Positions 9,610 to 18,552 of a stretch of DNA of 64,000 bases are shown one piece after another; position 1 is the stretch's first letter, and every line of letters starts with the position of its first letter. Position numbers and translations under genes: made by a program. The notes beneath the pieces were generated by a model. It made no database searches, was not told where the DNA came from, and saw nothing but the letters and a program-made list of their open reading frames with translations. The stretch is from Falsiphaeobacter marinintestinus (GTDB lineage Bacteria > Pseudomonadota > Alphaproteobacteria > Rhodobacterales > Rhodobacteraceae), in NCBI RefSeq assembly GCF_007923355.1, contig NZ_VOGO01000014.1:29743-93742 (forward strand). Reading direction: 5' to 3'.

Positions 9610-10842
9610 TCACCCCTTTGAGATGGGTGCACCACCCTGAAATGCGTTCCCGTGCACATAATCGCAACTTTTTTCCTGCATTTCTAAGTGCAGACCGCCT
9701 CCGGTGAACGGATTCGCGCGTGCAAGCTCTTCATCGACCTCGATTCCAAGGCCCGGAGCTTCGGGTGCAGGAATGAACCCGTTGTCGACCCGGATCGTCC
9801 CTTTGATCAACGCATCGTGGAACGGGGTTTCAATCGATTCCGCCATCAGGATGTTCGGGATCGACACCGCAAGGTGGATATTGGCGGCCCATTCAATAGG
9901 TCCGGCATAAAGATGCGGCGCCATCTGTGCATTAAAGGCCTCGGCCATCGCCGCGACCTTTTTCATCTCCCAGATGCCGCCCGCACGTCCCAAAGCCGGT
10001 TGCAGGATGGTCGCCGCGCCTGCGCGTAATACGGCCCCAAACTCGGCCTTGGTGGTCAATCGCTCGCCGGTGGCCAGCGGGATGCGTACGGCCTGCGCGA
10101 CCTTGGCCATCTCGTCATAGTTATCGGGCGGGATCGGCTCTTCGTACCAAAGTGGAGAAAACTCTTCCAACGCCTGGCCCAGCCGGATCGCGCCCGCAGT
10201 GGTAAATTGCCCATGCGTGCCAAACAGCAGGTCCGCCCGTGTTCCGACGGCCTTGCGGATTTGGCGGCAGAAATCGACCGACGTCGCAATGTCCGACATC
10301 GCCGGCATATGCCCGCCGCGCAACGTATACGGGCCTGCGGGGTCGAACTTTACCGCCGTATAGCCCTGCCGGACCATTTCGGCAGCCGTATCTGCAGCCA
10401 GCTCGGCCGAGGTCCAGAATTTTGCCATGTCGTGATGGGGCAGGGGGTAAAGATAGGTATAGGCCCTGATCCGCTCGTTCATCTTGCCGCCCAGCAAAGC
10501 CCAGACGGGCCGGTCACGATCTTTGCCCAGAATATCCCAACAGGCGATCTCAAGCCCCGAAAACGCGCCCATCACCGTCAGGTCAGGGCGTTGGGTGAAC
10601 CCGCTGGAATAGGCCCGGCGAAACATCAGTTCGATGTTCTCCGGGTTTTCGCCCTGCATGTGGCGTTCGAACACGTCGCGAATGACATGCGTCATCGCCT
10701 CCGGCCCGACGGACGAGGCATAGCATTCGCCCCAGCCGGTGATCCCGGTATCGGTCGTCACCTTGACCAGTATCCAGTACCGGCCGCCCCAACCCGGCGC
10801 CGGTGGGGCCGTCACGATAATGTCGAGGTCCTGAAGCTTCAT
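9610..10842 (-). CDS. Enolase-superfamily sugar-acid dehydratase (mandelate racemase/MLE type)
   Basis: A 410-residue enzyme of the mandelate racemase/galactonate dehydratase group, expected to abstract a proton alpha to a carboxylate of an aldonic or uronic acid. Visible elements are the capping-domain GWGECYASSVGPEA, the barrel motif AVKFDPAGPY, LWYEEP and TGERL (metal Glu residues) and MAPHLYAGP (catalytic His). At the first metal position, where galactonate dehydratase has DFHG, this protein reads GTHGQ, so the usual Asp ligand appears to be absent. I chose ATG 10842, which has AGGAA nine bases upstream; ATG 10860 has no such site. It lies 43 bases downstream of an alcohol dehydrogenase on the same strand, so they probably form one sugar-acid operon. 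The substrate is unknown. Confidence 0.85.
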   Translation of the reverse strand: MKLQDLDIIVTAPPAPGWGGRYWILVKVTTDTGITGWGECYASSVGPEAMTHVIRDVFERHMQGENPENIELMFRRAYSSGFTQRPDLTVMGAFSGLEIACWDILGKDRDRPVWALLGGKMNERIRAYTYLYPLPHHDMAKFWTSAELAADTAAEMVRQGYTAVKFDPAGPYTLRGGHMPAMSDIATSVDFCRQIRKAVGTRADLLFGTHGQFTTAGAIRLGQALEEFSPLWYEEPIPPDNYDEMAKVAQAVRIPLATGERLTTKAEFGAVLRAGAATILQPALGRAGGIWEMKKVAAMAEAFNAQMAPHLYAGPIEWAANIHLAVSIPNILMAESIETPFHDALIKGTIRVDNGFIPAPEAPGLGIEVDEELARANPFTGGGLHLEMQEKSCDYVHGNAFQGGAPISKG

Positions 10843-10885
10843 GGGGCGAATTCCTGTCATGCAAAAGGCGGCACCCGACCGGGTT

Positions 10886-11977
10886 TTACCGGTCGAACAG
10901 AATCACATTGCGCTTGGCGCTGCCAGATTTGGTGTCGACTATCGCCTCGTTGATCTGATCCAGCGACCAACGTCCCGAGATCAGCTCGTCCAGCTTCAGG
11001 CGGCCCTGCTGGTACAGGTCGATCATCCACGGGATGTCCCGCTGGATCACCACGTCGCCCATTTTTGATCCGATCATGCCTTGTCCGACCGCCGCCATCA
11101 TGACGGGCTCATAGCTGGCCATCGCGCCGGAATGCGGCATGCCAATCATGATCACACGACCTCCGCGCCCCAGATAGCGGGGGGCTTGTTCATAGGCCGG
11201 GATCGCGCCGACCGTGACCAGAACCAGATCGGCCCCGCGCCGGCCCAGTGCTTTGTAAGACGCCTTCCATGGCGCATCCAGAGACCCCAGAACCCCATGG
11301 GTCGCACCAAATTCCTTGGCGACCTCCAGCTTTTCCTCGCTCAGGTCGACGGCAACGATACGGCGGGCTCCGGCAATCCTGGCCCCCTGAATCGCGTTTA
11401 GGCCAACACCGCCCGCGCCAATGACAACCACGTCCTGACCCGGACGCAATCCGCCCGCGTTCACCGCGGCCCCAACACCGGTGATCACACCGCAGGACAA
11501 CAGGCAAGCGGCCTCCATCGACATATCCGCAGGGATCTTGACGATCTGGCTGTGATCAACCACGACCTTTTCGGCAAAGGCACCACAGGCCATCGCCTGT
11601 TCGATCGGCCCGCCATCGGCGGTCTGGATTGGCCCCTTGGTGCCATTGATCGGCGTTTCGCAGATCGTCGGCTTGCCCGACGCACAACTGGGGCAGCTGC
11701 CACAGGCGCGGATCAGGGTCACGACAACGGTATCGCCCTCGGCAAAGCCCCCCGCACCGGCGCCAACGCCCGTCACAACACCAGCAGCCTCATGGCCATA
11801 GACCGCAGGCAAGAACCCGCCCCATGCGCCTTCTGCAAACGAAATGTCAGAATGGCAAATCGCCACGGCGTTCAGCGTCACCTCGACCTGGCCAAAACCC
11901 GGCTTATCAATAAGGATCTCCTCGACAACCAGAGGGGCTCCGAATTCGTGGCATACGGCGGCTTTGATCTTCTGCAT
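10886..11977 (-). CDS. Zinc-dependent alcohol dehydrogenase, MDR superfamily
   Basis: A 363-residue medium-chain dehydrogenase/reductase. Catalytic zinc ligands are visible in AICHSDISF and YGHEAAGVV, the structural zinc loop CGSCPSCASGKPTIC holds four Cys, and the Rossmann motif VIGAGGVGLNAIQGA with an acidic residue at the end of beta-2 (VAVDLS) indicates NAD(H). It resembles the class III alcohol/formaldehyde dehydrogenase group. Co-orientation with the enolase-superfamily dehydratase suggests it oxidises or reduces an intermediate of the same catabolic route (inference). An 87-base gap separates it from the MFS transporter gene. Confidence 0.88.
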   Translation of the reverse strand: MQKIKAAVCHEFGAPLVVEEILIDKPGFGQVEVTLNAVAICHSDISFAEGAWGGFLPAVYGHEAAGVVTGVGAGAGGFAEGDTVVVTLIRACGSCPSCASGKPTICETPINGTKGPIQTADGGPIEQAMACGAFAEKVVVDHSQIVKIPADMSMEAACLLSCGVITGVGAAVNAGGLRPGQDVVVIGAGGVGLNAIQGARIAGARRIVAVDLSEEKLEVAKEFGATHGVLGSLDAPWKASYKALGRRGADLVLVTVGAIPAYEQAPRYLGRGGRVIMIGMPHSGAMASYEPVMMAAVGQGMIGSKMGDVVIQRDIPWMIDLYQQGRLKLDELISGRWSLDQINEAIVDTKSGSAKRNVILFDR

Positions 11978-12064
11978 CTCTATCTCCCAAAATCCTGCGC
12001 TCCAGTTGCACTGCGAGCTTTCAGGAATGCAAGTCTTATGTCCGCTCTGCGGTTGGTAATTTCG

Positions 12065-13267
12065 CTATTCGGAAAGGGGCTTGCGCATGAACAACACCAG
12101 CCCCACAGCCAGCAGAACCATCGACAGGATAAACGGGGCGCCCGGCAAGTAAAAAGACGACTCTCGTTGTGCAAAAACGGCAAAAACTGACGTCATCAGC
12201 ATCGGCGACACCACCATCGACAAGGCATGCACGCTGCCCAGCACCCCCTGAAGCTCGCCCTGCGCATTATCGGGCACCGCTTTTGACATGATCCCCTGCA
12301 ACGCAGGCGACACGACGGCGCCCAACGCGGCAATCGGGGTCAGCACCAGCGCCAGCATGCCGTTTCGGACCACAGCCAATAGCCCAAAGGTAACAAAGTC
12401 AAAGCCTAGGCCAAAGATCACCGTGTTCCGCTCGCCCCACCAGCGCAAGACAAGCCGGATCAGAACCGCCTGCACCAAAGCGGCGGTGATCCCGAACAGG
12501 CCCAGCGATATACCGATCATTTGCGGCGACCAGCCAAAGCTTTCCTGCGTGAAATAGGCCCAGATCGCCGGATAAACGTACAGCGCCACGGAATAGATGA
12601 AATAGACCCACAACAGTCGGCTGATCCCGGGCAGACGCGACACCGCGCGAAACGCCCCCAACGGGTTGGCGCGGGTCCAGGTAAAGGGGCGGCGGATCGC
12701 ATCTGTGACGGTCTCTTTCAGAACCATCGCGCCCAGCAGAAAGTTCAGCATCGACAACGCCGCCGCCGCATAGAACGGCGCGCGGGTGCCCAGCGTGCCC
12801 AGCATCCCGCCGATCATCGGGCCCAATACAAACCCCAACCCAAAAGCCGCCCCGATAAGACCAAAGTTCGCAGCTTTCTCTTCGGGTTTCGAAATGTCGG
12901 CCATATACGCATTGGCCGTCGAATGGGTTGCCGCCGTGATCCCGCCCAAAATGCGGCCCACCAGCAACAGCCAGATTGATCCGGCAAACGCCATGATCAG
13001 GTAATCGATGGCCATCGCGAACAAGGACACCAACATCACCGGTCGCCGCCCGAACCGGTCCGACAGATTGCCGACAACCGGGCTGAACAGGAATTGCATC
13101 ACCGCAAAGGCCGAGGCCAATACCCCGCCCCACAGCGCCGCATTGGCCAGCGATCCGCCCTGAACCTCGCGGATCAGGTCCGGCATGATCGGCAGGATCA
13201 GCCCGATGCCCATCGCATCCAGCATAACAGTGATCAGAATGAACACGATCGGCAGAGATTTTTTCAT
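12065..13267 (-). CDS. MFS transporter, TetA-like DHA1 drug/H+ antiporter type
   Basis: A 400-residue protein with 12 predicted membrane helices. It carries the MFS motif A in the loop between helices 2 and 3 (GNLSDRFGRRPVML), motif B-like RILGGITAATHSTANAY, and the antiporter motif C (GLGFVLGPMIGG) in helix 5, the pattern of tetracycline-efflux-like proteins. The start is ATG 13267, giving MKKSLPIVF and a first helix; longer frames add a polar stretch unlike any MFS N-terminus. It lies downstream of pcaB and pcaD on the same strand. Its substrate could be a drug or an aromatic compound; the sequence does not decide. Confidence 0.88.
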   Translation of the reverse strand: MKKSLPIVFILITVMLDAMGIGLILPIMPDLIREVQGGSLANAALWGGVLASAFAVMQFLFSPVVGNLSDRFGRRPVMLVSLFAMAIDYLIMAFAGSIWLLLVGRILGGITAATHSTANAYMADISKPEEKAANFGLIGAAFGLGFVLGPMIGGMLGTLGTRAPFYAAAALSMLNFLLGAMVLKETVTDAIRRPFTWTRANPLGAFRAVSRLPGISRLLWVYFIYSVALYVYPAIWAYFTQESFGWSPQMIGISLGLFGITAALVQAVLIRLVLRWWGERNTVIFGLGFDFVTFGLLAVVRNGMLALVLTPIAALGAVVSPALQGIMSKAVPDNAQGELQGVLGSVHALSMVVSPMLMTSVFAVFAQRESSFYLPGAPFILSMVLLAVGLVLFMRKPLSE

Positions 13268-13337
13268 CGTCACGGGCACGCGTCTAGTGAATCGCTGCAC
13301 GCTAGCGGGACCACCGTTCACATGAAAGGGCGAAAGC

Positions 13338-14681
13338 CTAAGTCTGAGATTGCCGTTGCGTTCGAACCGCTGCGGCAAAGGCGCGGGCTTCGGCCGGGGC
13401 CTGTCCCAATTGACGCGCAGGCGTGAAAAGACAGGCCGTGTCCAGACCGGGCCAGTCGCGTTTGACCAGAGTTTCAAGCGATGCATCGGTCTCAAACGCC
13501 TCGCGGCACAGGGCCTTCACCGCCGCCTGGGCCTCGGGGCGTGGCATATGATCGGTCATCGCAAAGCTCAGCGCCTCGGCATGAATCAACCCCAGACCAT
13601 CGACCAAAGCCGCGGCCATAACCCCACCGCGCGGTTCAAGTGCCGTGCAATAGTCGCGTGCAATGGTCAACGCCGACGCTGTGCCCAACACAATCTGCGG
13701 CAGGCACATCCATTCGGTAAACCACGCCGCCCCGTCGCGCTGATTTCGCGGCATCGCGGCCCCCTGCAGCACCGCATTCAGCCCCACCGACTGCCGCGCC
13801 AGTGCCACCAGAGTCGACGGGGCAATCGGGTTCTGCTTTTGCGGCATGGTCGAGGATGACCCAACTCCCCCCGGATCGATTTCCCCAATCCCGGTCTGCA
13901 CCATCTGAACTGCATCTTCGCCTAGCTTCCCCAAGGCAACCGTCACGCGGGTCATCCATCCGGTCAGCCGCAAAACCGCCCCGCGATCGGTGTGCCAACT
14001 GCGCTTGGGGTCGTTCAGTCCCAGTCCCTTGGCCAAAGCCGCCCGCACGTCGGGGGCATCCGGCCCAAGTTCCGACGCGGTTCCAGCAGCCCCGGACAGG
14101 GACACAAAAAGCGATCTGTCCCGCAAGCCGGGCATCTCGCGCAAAAGATCCAGCAACGGCGCGCCCCAACTGGCCGCCACCGCGCCGAAACTTGTGACCG
14201 TCGCGTGCTGCCCAAAGGTCCGGGCGGGCATCGGCAGCTCGGCATGGTCGTCCGCCAGATTGGCCAGCCGGTCAAGCACATGCGCCAGATCGGCCTCCAT
14301 CAGCGTCAAAGCCTGCCGCAGACGCAGCATCAGCCCGGTGTCGATGATATCCTGTGACGTCGCCCCCCAATGCACATATTGCGCGTGTTCCGGTGCCTGC
14401 ATCTCTGTGCGAAACGCGGCCACCAACCCGGGTACGCTCACCCCGTTCTGCCCCGTCGGTTGCGCCAACGCGCCGGGATCCAGCTGGATTTCCATTGCAG
14501 CCCGGGTGATCGCCTGCGCGCTGTCTTGCGGGATCAAACCCATGTCACCCTGCGTGCGGGCCAGAACGCCTTCGACCAACAACATGGCGCGAATTTCGGC
14601 CGCGTCGGTGAACAACCGACCCACGTCAGCGGTGGGGAACAGGCGGGAAAACAAGGCGCTGTCAAAAACGGAACCGGCCAT
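13338..14681 (-). CDS. pcaB: 3-carboxy-cis,cis-muconate cycloisomerase
   Basis: A 447-residue member of the fumarase/argininosuccinate lyase superfamily. The superfamily signature GSSSTMPQKQNP is present, along with YVHWGATSQDIIDT and the R-rich RTFGQHATVTSFG region characteristic of PcaB. The enzyme lactonises 3-carboxy-cis,cis-muconate in the protocatechuate branch of the beta-ketoadipate pathway. It sits 21 bases downstream of pcaD on the same strand. The dioxygenase pcaGH, the decarboxylase pcaC and the regulator pcaQ, normally clustered with it, are not in this window. Confidence 0.93.
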   Translation of the reverse strand: MAGSVFDSALFSRLFPTADVGRLFTDAAEIRAMLLVEGVLARTQGDMGLIPQDSAQAITRAAMEIQLDPGALAQPTGQNGVSVPGLVAAFRTEMQAPEHAQYVHWGATSQDIIDTGLMLRLRQALTLMEADLAHVLDRLANLADDHAELPMPARTFGQHATVTSFGAVAASWGAPLLDLLREMPGLRDRSLFVSLSGAAGTASELGPDAPDVRAALAKGLGLNDPKRSWHTDRGAVLRLTGWMTRVTVALGKLGEDAVQMVQTGIGEIDPGGVGSSSTMPQKQNPIAPSTLVALARQSVGLNAVLQGAAMPRNQRDGAAWFTEWMCLPQIVLGTASALTIARDYCTALEPRGGVMAAALVDGLGLIHAEALSFAMTDHMPRPEAQAAVKALCREAFETDASLETLVKRDWPGLDTACLFTPARQLGQAPAEARAFAAAVRTQRQSQT

Positions 14682-14702
14682 GGGATGTGCCTTTCGGAAA
14701 AG

Positions 14703-15491
14703 TCAGATATGTCCGATGTCGCGCAGGAACCGGGTCAGGATATCGGCATAGGCATCGGGCTGATCGACGCATGGTAAATGCCCGGCTTTGCGGATCAGTT
14801 CAAACTGCGACCCGGGGATCAATGCAACCGTTTCGCGGACCAGATCGGGCGGGGTCGAGCCGTCTTCGGATCCGGCAATGCCCAAAGCGGGCAGACGCAA
14901 TCCACTGGTCGGCGTATAAAAATCCGTGCCCGAAATCGCAGCCGCGCAACCCAGATACCCCTCGACCGGTTGGCGACTGAACATGTTGCGCCACAGGGTG
15001 ACCTCGGGGCTTTCGCGAAACGCCTTGCCGAACCAGCGCTCCATGGTCGAATCCGTCAGCGCGCCAAGCCCATGTTCTTTCACCGTCGCAATGCGGTCAG
15101 CCCACATTTCCGGCGTCCCGATCTTGGCTCCGGTGTTGGACAACACCAAACCCCGCACCAGATCCAGGCGTTTTACGGCCAGCCCCTGACCGATCATGCC
15201 GCCAACCGACAGCCCGACGAACACCGCATCGCGCACCTCAAGCAGGTCCATCAACCGTTCGACATCCCGCACCAGCGTACCCATCGAATAGGGCGCGGCG
15301 GGCGCAGACGACAGCCCGTGCCCGCGCATATCGTACCGGATGATCTTCAGCCCCTTGGGCAGGCGCGCCAAAACACCATTCCACAGCCGTAAATCCGTGT
15401 TCAATGAGTTCGAGAATACCACAGGCGCGCCATCGGCATCGCCGCTGACATCGTAATGCAACTGTACATCACCCAAATCCGCGATCTGCAT
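14703..15491 (-). CDS. pcaD: 3-oxoadipate enol-lactonase
   Basis: A 262-residue alpha/beta hydrolase that opens 3-oxoadipate enol-lactone to 3-oxoadipate. The nucleophile elbow is GLSVGGM, the acid is in GSEDGSTPP and the catalytic His is in KAGHLPCVDQPDA. The N-terminal VVFSNSLNTDLRLW, as oxyanion region, is typical of PcaD. It precedes pcaB, so the two genes give consecutive lactonising and delactonising steps. A 21-bp palindrome lies just upstream of its start. Confidence 0.93.
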   Translation of the reverse strand: MQIADLGDVQLHYDVSGDADGAPVVFSNSLNTDLRLWNGVLARLPKGLKIIRYDMRGHGLSSAPAAPYSMGTLVRDVERLMDLLEVRDAVFVGLSVGGMIGQGLAVKRLDLVRGLVLSNTGAKIGTPEMWADRIATVKEHGLGALTDSTMERWFGKAFRESPEVTLWRNMFSRQPVEGYLGCAAAISGTDFYTPTSGLRLPALGIAGSEDGSTPPDLVRETVALIPGSQFELIRKAGHLPCVDQPDAYADILTRFLRDIGHI

Positions 15492-15518
15492 TTTGTCTCC
15501 TCCGTTTGTGAGGGGCCA

Positions 15519-15539
15519 AGAATTTTCGACGAAAATTCT
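15519..15539. repeat. 21-bp palindrome upstream of pcaD
   Basis: Two perfectly complementary 10-base arms (AGAATTTTCG and CGAAAATTCT) flank a single central A. It lies 28 bases upstream of the pcaD start and 15 bases past the stop of the preceding minus-strand gene. It could be a regulator operator or a dispersed intergenic palindrome. Confidence 0.7.
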
Positions 15540-15553
15540 CGGTTGCGCCCGGA

Positions 15554-16744
15554 TCAGCCGATCCGCATATGCGCCATGATCTGACCGTGGTCCGACGCCA
15601 GCTTGTTATACGGAGCCTCCGCATGGCTGCCATCCGTCAGGTGGTCGTTGAACACGCTGAAATACTCCATCTCGCCGAGTGCCTTTTCATAGGTTTCGTC
15701 AAAATGGCGCGACATATAGATCTGGTCGATGCTTTCATACACACCCCCAAACGCCGCCGTATAGACCATGTCGCGCAGCGATTTGCGCACGAACATTTTC
15801 TCGGCCGCCCGCAGGCGCACCCGGTCGACGGCTTCGGTGATTTGTTTGTTCTCTTCTTCCGAATACCGATCTGAGGGAGATTTGGCATCGTGCCGCAACA
15901 TCCAGGAATAGTTGCGAAACGGCATCTCGCCGCTGATGATCTCATTGCTGACCGCATGTTCGCCATCGTTGAAATCGCCCAGCATCATAACGGGGCGGCC
16001 CTTGTCCAGCTCGGCCACGATCAGCTTGCGCAACACCCAGGCCTCGGCCATGCGGCGCAGGGCGGATCGCAGTGATCCCATCGCCCGTCCCACCGGATCA
16101 TAAGATGTCAAAACGGCCTCGCGGGCGAACGCCGCCCCGTCAGGCCGGATGTATTCGCCCAGCTTGGATTTCAGATGGCAGTTGAACACGCTGATCACCA
16201 TGTTCCCGACCGGAATGCGCGCCATCTGGATCGGGCGCGACAGGCGGCGCAACGTGTATTGCCCTGCACCTGCTTCCCCCCCCAGCGCCGACATCGGGAT
16301 GGTCAGCGGCTCGTCCAGGTCCTGAATGACGACAGGCGGTTCGGCAAACCCAAAGCGCGACACGATGGCCAGCCCGGGCCTGCGTTTACCGGGGCCACCA
16401 TCCGACGCGTTAGGCGCAAAAGCCAAGGCGGAATCGCCGTAGGGCGTGTATTCCAGTTTGCGGAAAATCGCCTTGCGGTGATAGCGTTTCGACGGGCCCG
16501 GCACGCTCGCCGCATTCGATGCCTCACCGCGACGATCTGCTTCGGTGATGACATCGCGCAACGCGTCTTCTTCAAAGATCTCCTGAAACCCGACGATATC
16601 GGCGTCCAGCGACAGCACCTGATCGGCCATCCAGTCCAGCTTCCAGGCGTATTCTTCGGGCGTGTATTTTAGGAACTTATAGAACTCTTTATCTGGTCCG
16701 ATCAGGTTCTTGACGTTGAACGTCGCGATGGTGAAGCGGGTCAT
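15554..16744 (-). CDS. Endonuclease/exonuclease/phosphatase-fold hydrolase
   Basis: A 396-residue DNase I-fold protein. The motifs are ATFNVKNL near the N-terminus, VGFQEIFEED (metal Glu), FNCHLKSKLGE (catalytic His), MLGDFNDGEHA (GDFND) and the C-terminal ASDHGQIMAH (SDH). No signal peptide is seen. The family contains nucleases, phosphoesterases and lipid phosphatases, and sequence alone does not choose. It lies between the threonine-dehydratase-like gene, with only four bases separating them, and pcaD. Confidence 0.82.
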   Translation of the reverse strand: MTRFTIATFNVKNLIGPDKEFYKFLKYTPEEYAWKLDWMADQVLSLDADIVGFQEIFEEDALRDVITEADRRGEASNAASVPGPSKRYHRKAIFRKLEYTPYGDSALAFAPNASDGGPGKRRPGLAIVSRFGFAEPPVVIQDLDEPLTIPMSALGGEAGAGQYTLRRLSRPIQMARIPVGNMVISVFNCHLKSKLGEYIRPDGAAFAREAVLTSYDPVGRAMGSLRSALRRMAEAWVLRKLIVAELDKGRPVMMLGDFNDGEHAVSNEIISGEMPFRNYSWMLRHDAKSPSDRYSEEENKQITEAVDRVRLRAAEKMFVRKSLRDMVYTAAFGGVYESIDQIYMSRHFDETYEKALGEMEYFSVFNDHLTDGSHAEAPYNKLASDHGQIMAHMRIG

Positions 16745-16748
16745 GCGC

Positions 16749-17726
16749 CTAGTCCTTCAGCGTCGCCAAAGCCCGGGCAAACAGGTCCGGATCGACATTG
16801 CCACCGGTGGCCACAACAACGACCTCCTGCGCGTCGATCTGATCACCGTGAAACAGCGCGGCGGCCAGCGACACGGCACCGCCGGGTTCCAGCACGATTT
16901 TCAACCGCAGGAACGCCAGCGCCATGGCCCGCAAGGCTTCGTCCTCGCTCACCACGATACCGGGGCCGCACAGGCGTTTCAAAATCGGAAAGGTCTTTTC
17001 ACCCGGTGCCGGTGTCAGGATTGCATCGCAGATCGACCCTGACATCCGGTCGTTGTGCTCGATCCGCCCCGAAACCAGCGAACGCGCTGTATCGTCAAAC
17101 CCTTCGGGCTCGCAGGGGCGCACCCGCAACCCGGGCGCATCGACCTCAAGCGCCAGAGCAATCCCGGCCGTCAGGCCACCGCCGCCGCAGTTGACCAAAA
17201 CGTCGCCCTGTTCAATTCCGACTTCGCGCGCCTGTTCGGCGATCTCCAGACCACAGGTGCCCTGACCGGCAATGACCTGCGGTTCATCATAGGGTTTGAT
17301 CAATGTCAGGCTGCGTTCCTTGGCCAGCCGCGCCCCGATCTCTTCGCGCGGTTCGCTGGCCCGGTCGTACAGCACAACCTCGGCCCCCAGCGCGCGGGTG
17401 TTCTCGATCTTCAGCTGTGGCGCATCTGATGGCATCACAATGACCGAAGGCGCACCGTGCAACGTGGCCGCATGGGCCACGCCCTGTGCGTGGTTGCCGC
17501 TGGAATAGGCCAGCACGCCGCGTTTGCGCGTGGCGTCATCCATCGCCGACAACGCCGCCCAACCACCTCGAAACTTGAAGCTGCCGGTATGTTGCAGGCA
17601 TTCGGCCTTGACCATCACGCGCCGCCCGGCGATCTCGTCGATGAACGGAGAGCCGAGAAGCGGGGTGCGCCGTGCATGGCCGTCCAGCCGCTCTGCGGCG
17701 GCCTTGATCATCTCATACGTGCTCAC
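16749..17726 (-). CDS. Threonine/serine dehydratase-like PLP enzyme
   Basis: A 325-residue fold-type II PLP enzyme. The PLP lysine lies in TGSFKFRGG, SSGNHAQGVA matches the substrate loop, and the glycine-rich phosphate-binding loop is CGGGGLTAG. It is short and has no C-terminal regulatory ACT domain, so it resembles catabolic threonine ammonia-lyase, serine racemase or hydroxyaspartate ammonia-lyase rather than biosynthetic IlvA. The start is GTG 17726, which overlaps the end of the upstream alpha/beta hydrolase gene by 14 bases, indicating translational coupling. Confidence 0.82.
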   Translation of the reverse strand: MSTYEMIKAAAERLDGHARRTPLLGSPFIDEIAGRRVMVKAECLQHTGSFKFRGGWAALSAMDDATRKRGVLAYSSGNHAQGVAHAATLHGAPSVIVMPSDAPQLKIENTRALGAEVVLYDRASEPREEIGARLAKERSLTLIKPYDEPQVIAGQGTCGLEIAEQAREVGIEQGDVLVNCGGGGLTAGIALALEVDAPGLRVRPCEPEGFDDTARSLVSGRIEHNDRMSGSICDAILTPAPGEKTFPILKRLCGPGIVVSEDEALRAMALAFLRLKIVLEPGGAVSLAAALFHGDQIDAQEVVVVATGGNVDPDLFARALATLKD

Positions 17727-18552
17727 GTGTGCGCTCCAATATCTTGTGGATCAGGGTCAGCGACTCGGGTTCATCCAGAAATGGCACATGGCCGCGATCC
17801 GGCACCTCGGTCCAGATCAGGTCGGGATGGCGACCGGCCATGTCGTCCAACGTCTCACGGGTCAGAATGTCCGAATTGGCCCCGCGCAGAACCCCCACCG
17901 GAACCGGCTTCAACGCGTCGAACAAAGGCCACAGATCCGGCGCAGGGCCGGATGCGGCCTGTTCCACCAGCGCCGTGTGCAGCTTTGCATCATAGCGCAA
18001 ATCCAGCCCGTCCGGGGTTTCGGCGTACTGAAACTCAACCTGTTTGCGCCAGATATCGATCGACACACCAGGAAACTCATGCCCCATCGCGTGCTTCATC
18101 GCAGCAGCCGCTTCGTCATAGGTGCGGGCCGCCGGTTTCTTTCCGACATACTCCATGATCCGCTCAATGCCCTGCGGGCTGACCTCGGGGCCGATATCGT
18201 TCAGAATGACGCCGGACAGACGCCCGGGGTGATTGGCCGCCATGACCATGGCATTCAATCCGCCACGCGAGGTGCCCAGAACCGTGACCTGCGGCAGTTC
18301 CAGATGGTCCAGCAGTTCAATCACGTCCTGACTTTCGCGCAGGACGTTGTAGGTCATGTAATCACCGACATAATCCGACTGTCCGCGCCCCCGATAATCC
18401 ATTTTGATCAAGCGCAGATCGGTGACATGCGGCGCAAGGAATGAAAAATCACGACCATTCCGGGTTAGACCCGCCAGACACAACAGCGGCTGGCCGCTGC
18501 CGGTGTCCTCAAAATGAATGCGATGATTGTCCGAGGTCGTGAAAAAGCTCAT
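17713..18552 (-). CDS. Alpha/beta hydrolase
   Basis: A 279-residue protein with the nucleophile elbow LGTSRGGLNA, an oxyanion LAGLTRNG segment, DYRGRGQSD after strand 4 and a C-terminal His in VPDRGHVPFLDEP. It starts one base from the end of the upstream haloacid dehalogenase gene and overlaps the downstream dehydratase-like gene, so the three are a tightly coupled operon. The substrate is not evident. Confidence 0.85.
   Translation of the reverse strand: MSFFTTSDNHRIHFEDTGSGQPLLCLAGLTRNGRDFSFLAPHVTDLRLIKMDYRGRGQSDYVGDYMTYNVLRESQDVIELLDHLELPQVTVLGTSRGGLNAMVMAANHPGRLSGVILNDIGPEVSPQGIERIMEYVGKKPAARTYDEAAAAMKHAMGHEFPGVSIDIWRKQVEFQYAETPDGLDLRYDAKLHTALVEQAASGPAPDLWPLFDALKPVPVGVLRGANSDILTRETLDDMAGRHPDLIWTEVPDRGHVPFLDEPESLTLIHKILERTREHV

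Noticed and set aside
13268..13495. N-terminal extension of the MFS transporter
   Set aside because: The added residues overlap the end of pcaB, are polar and do not resemble any MFS N-terminus; MKKSLPIVF is the natural start.
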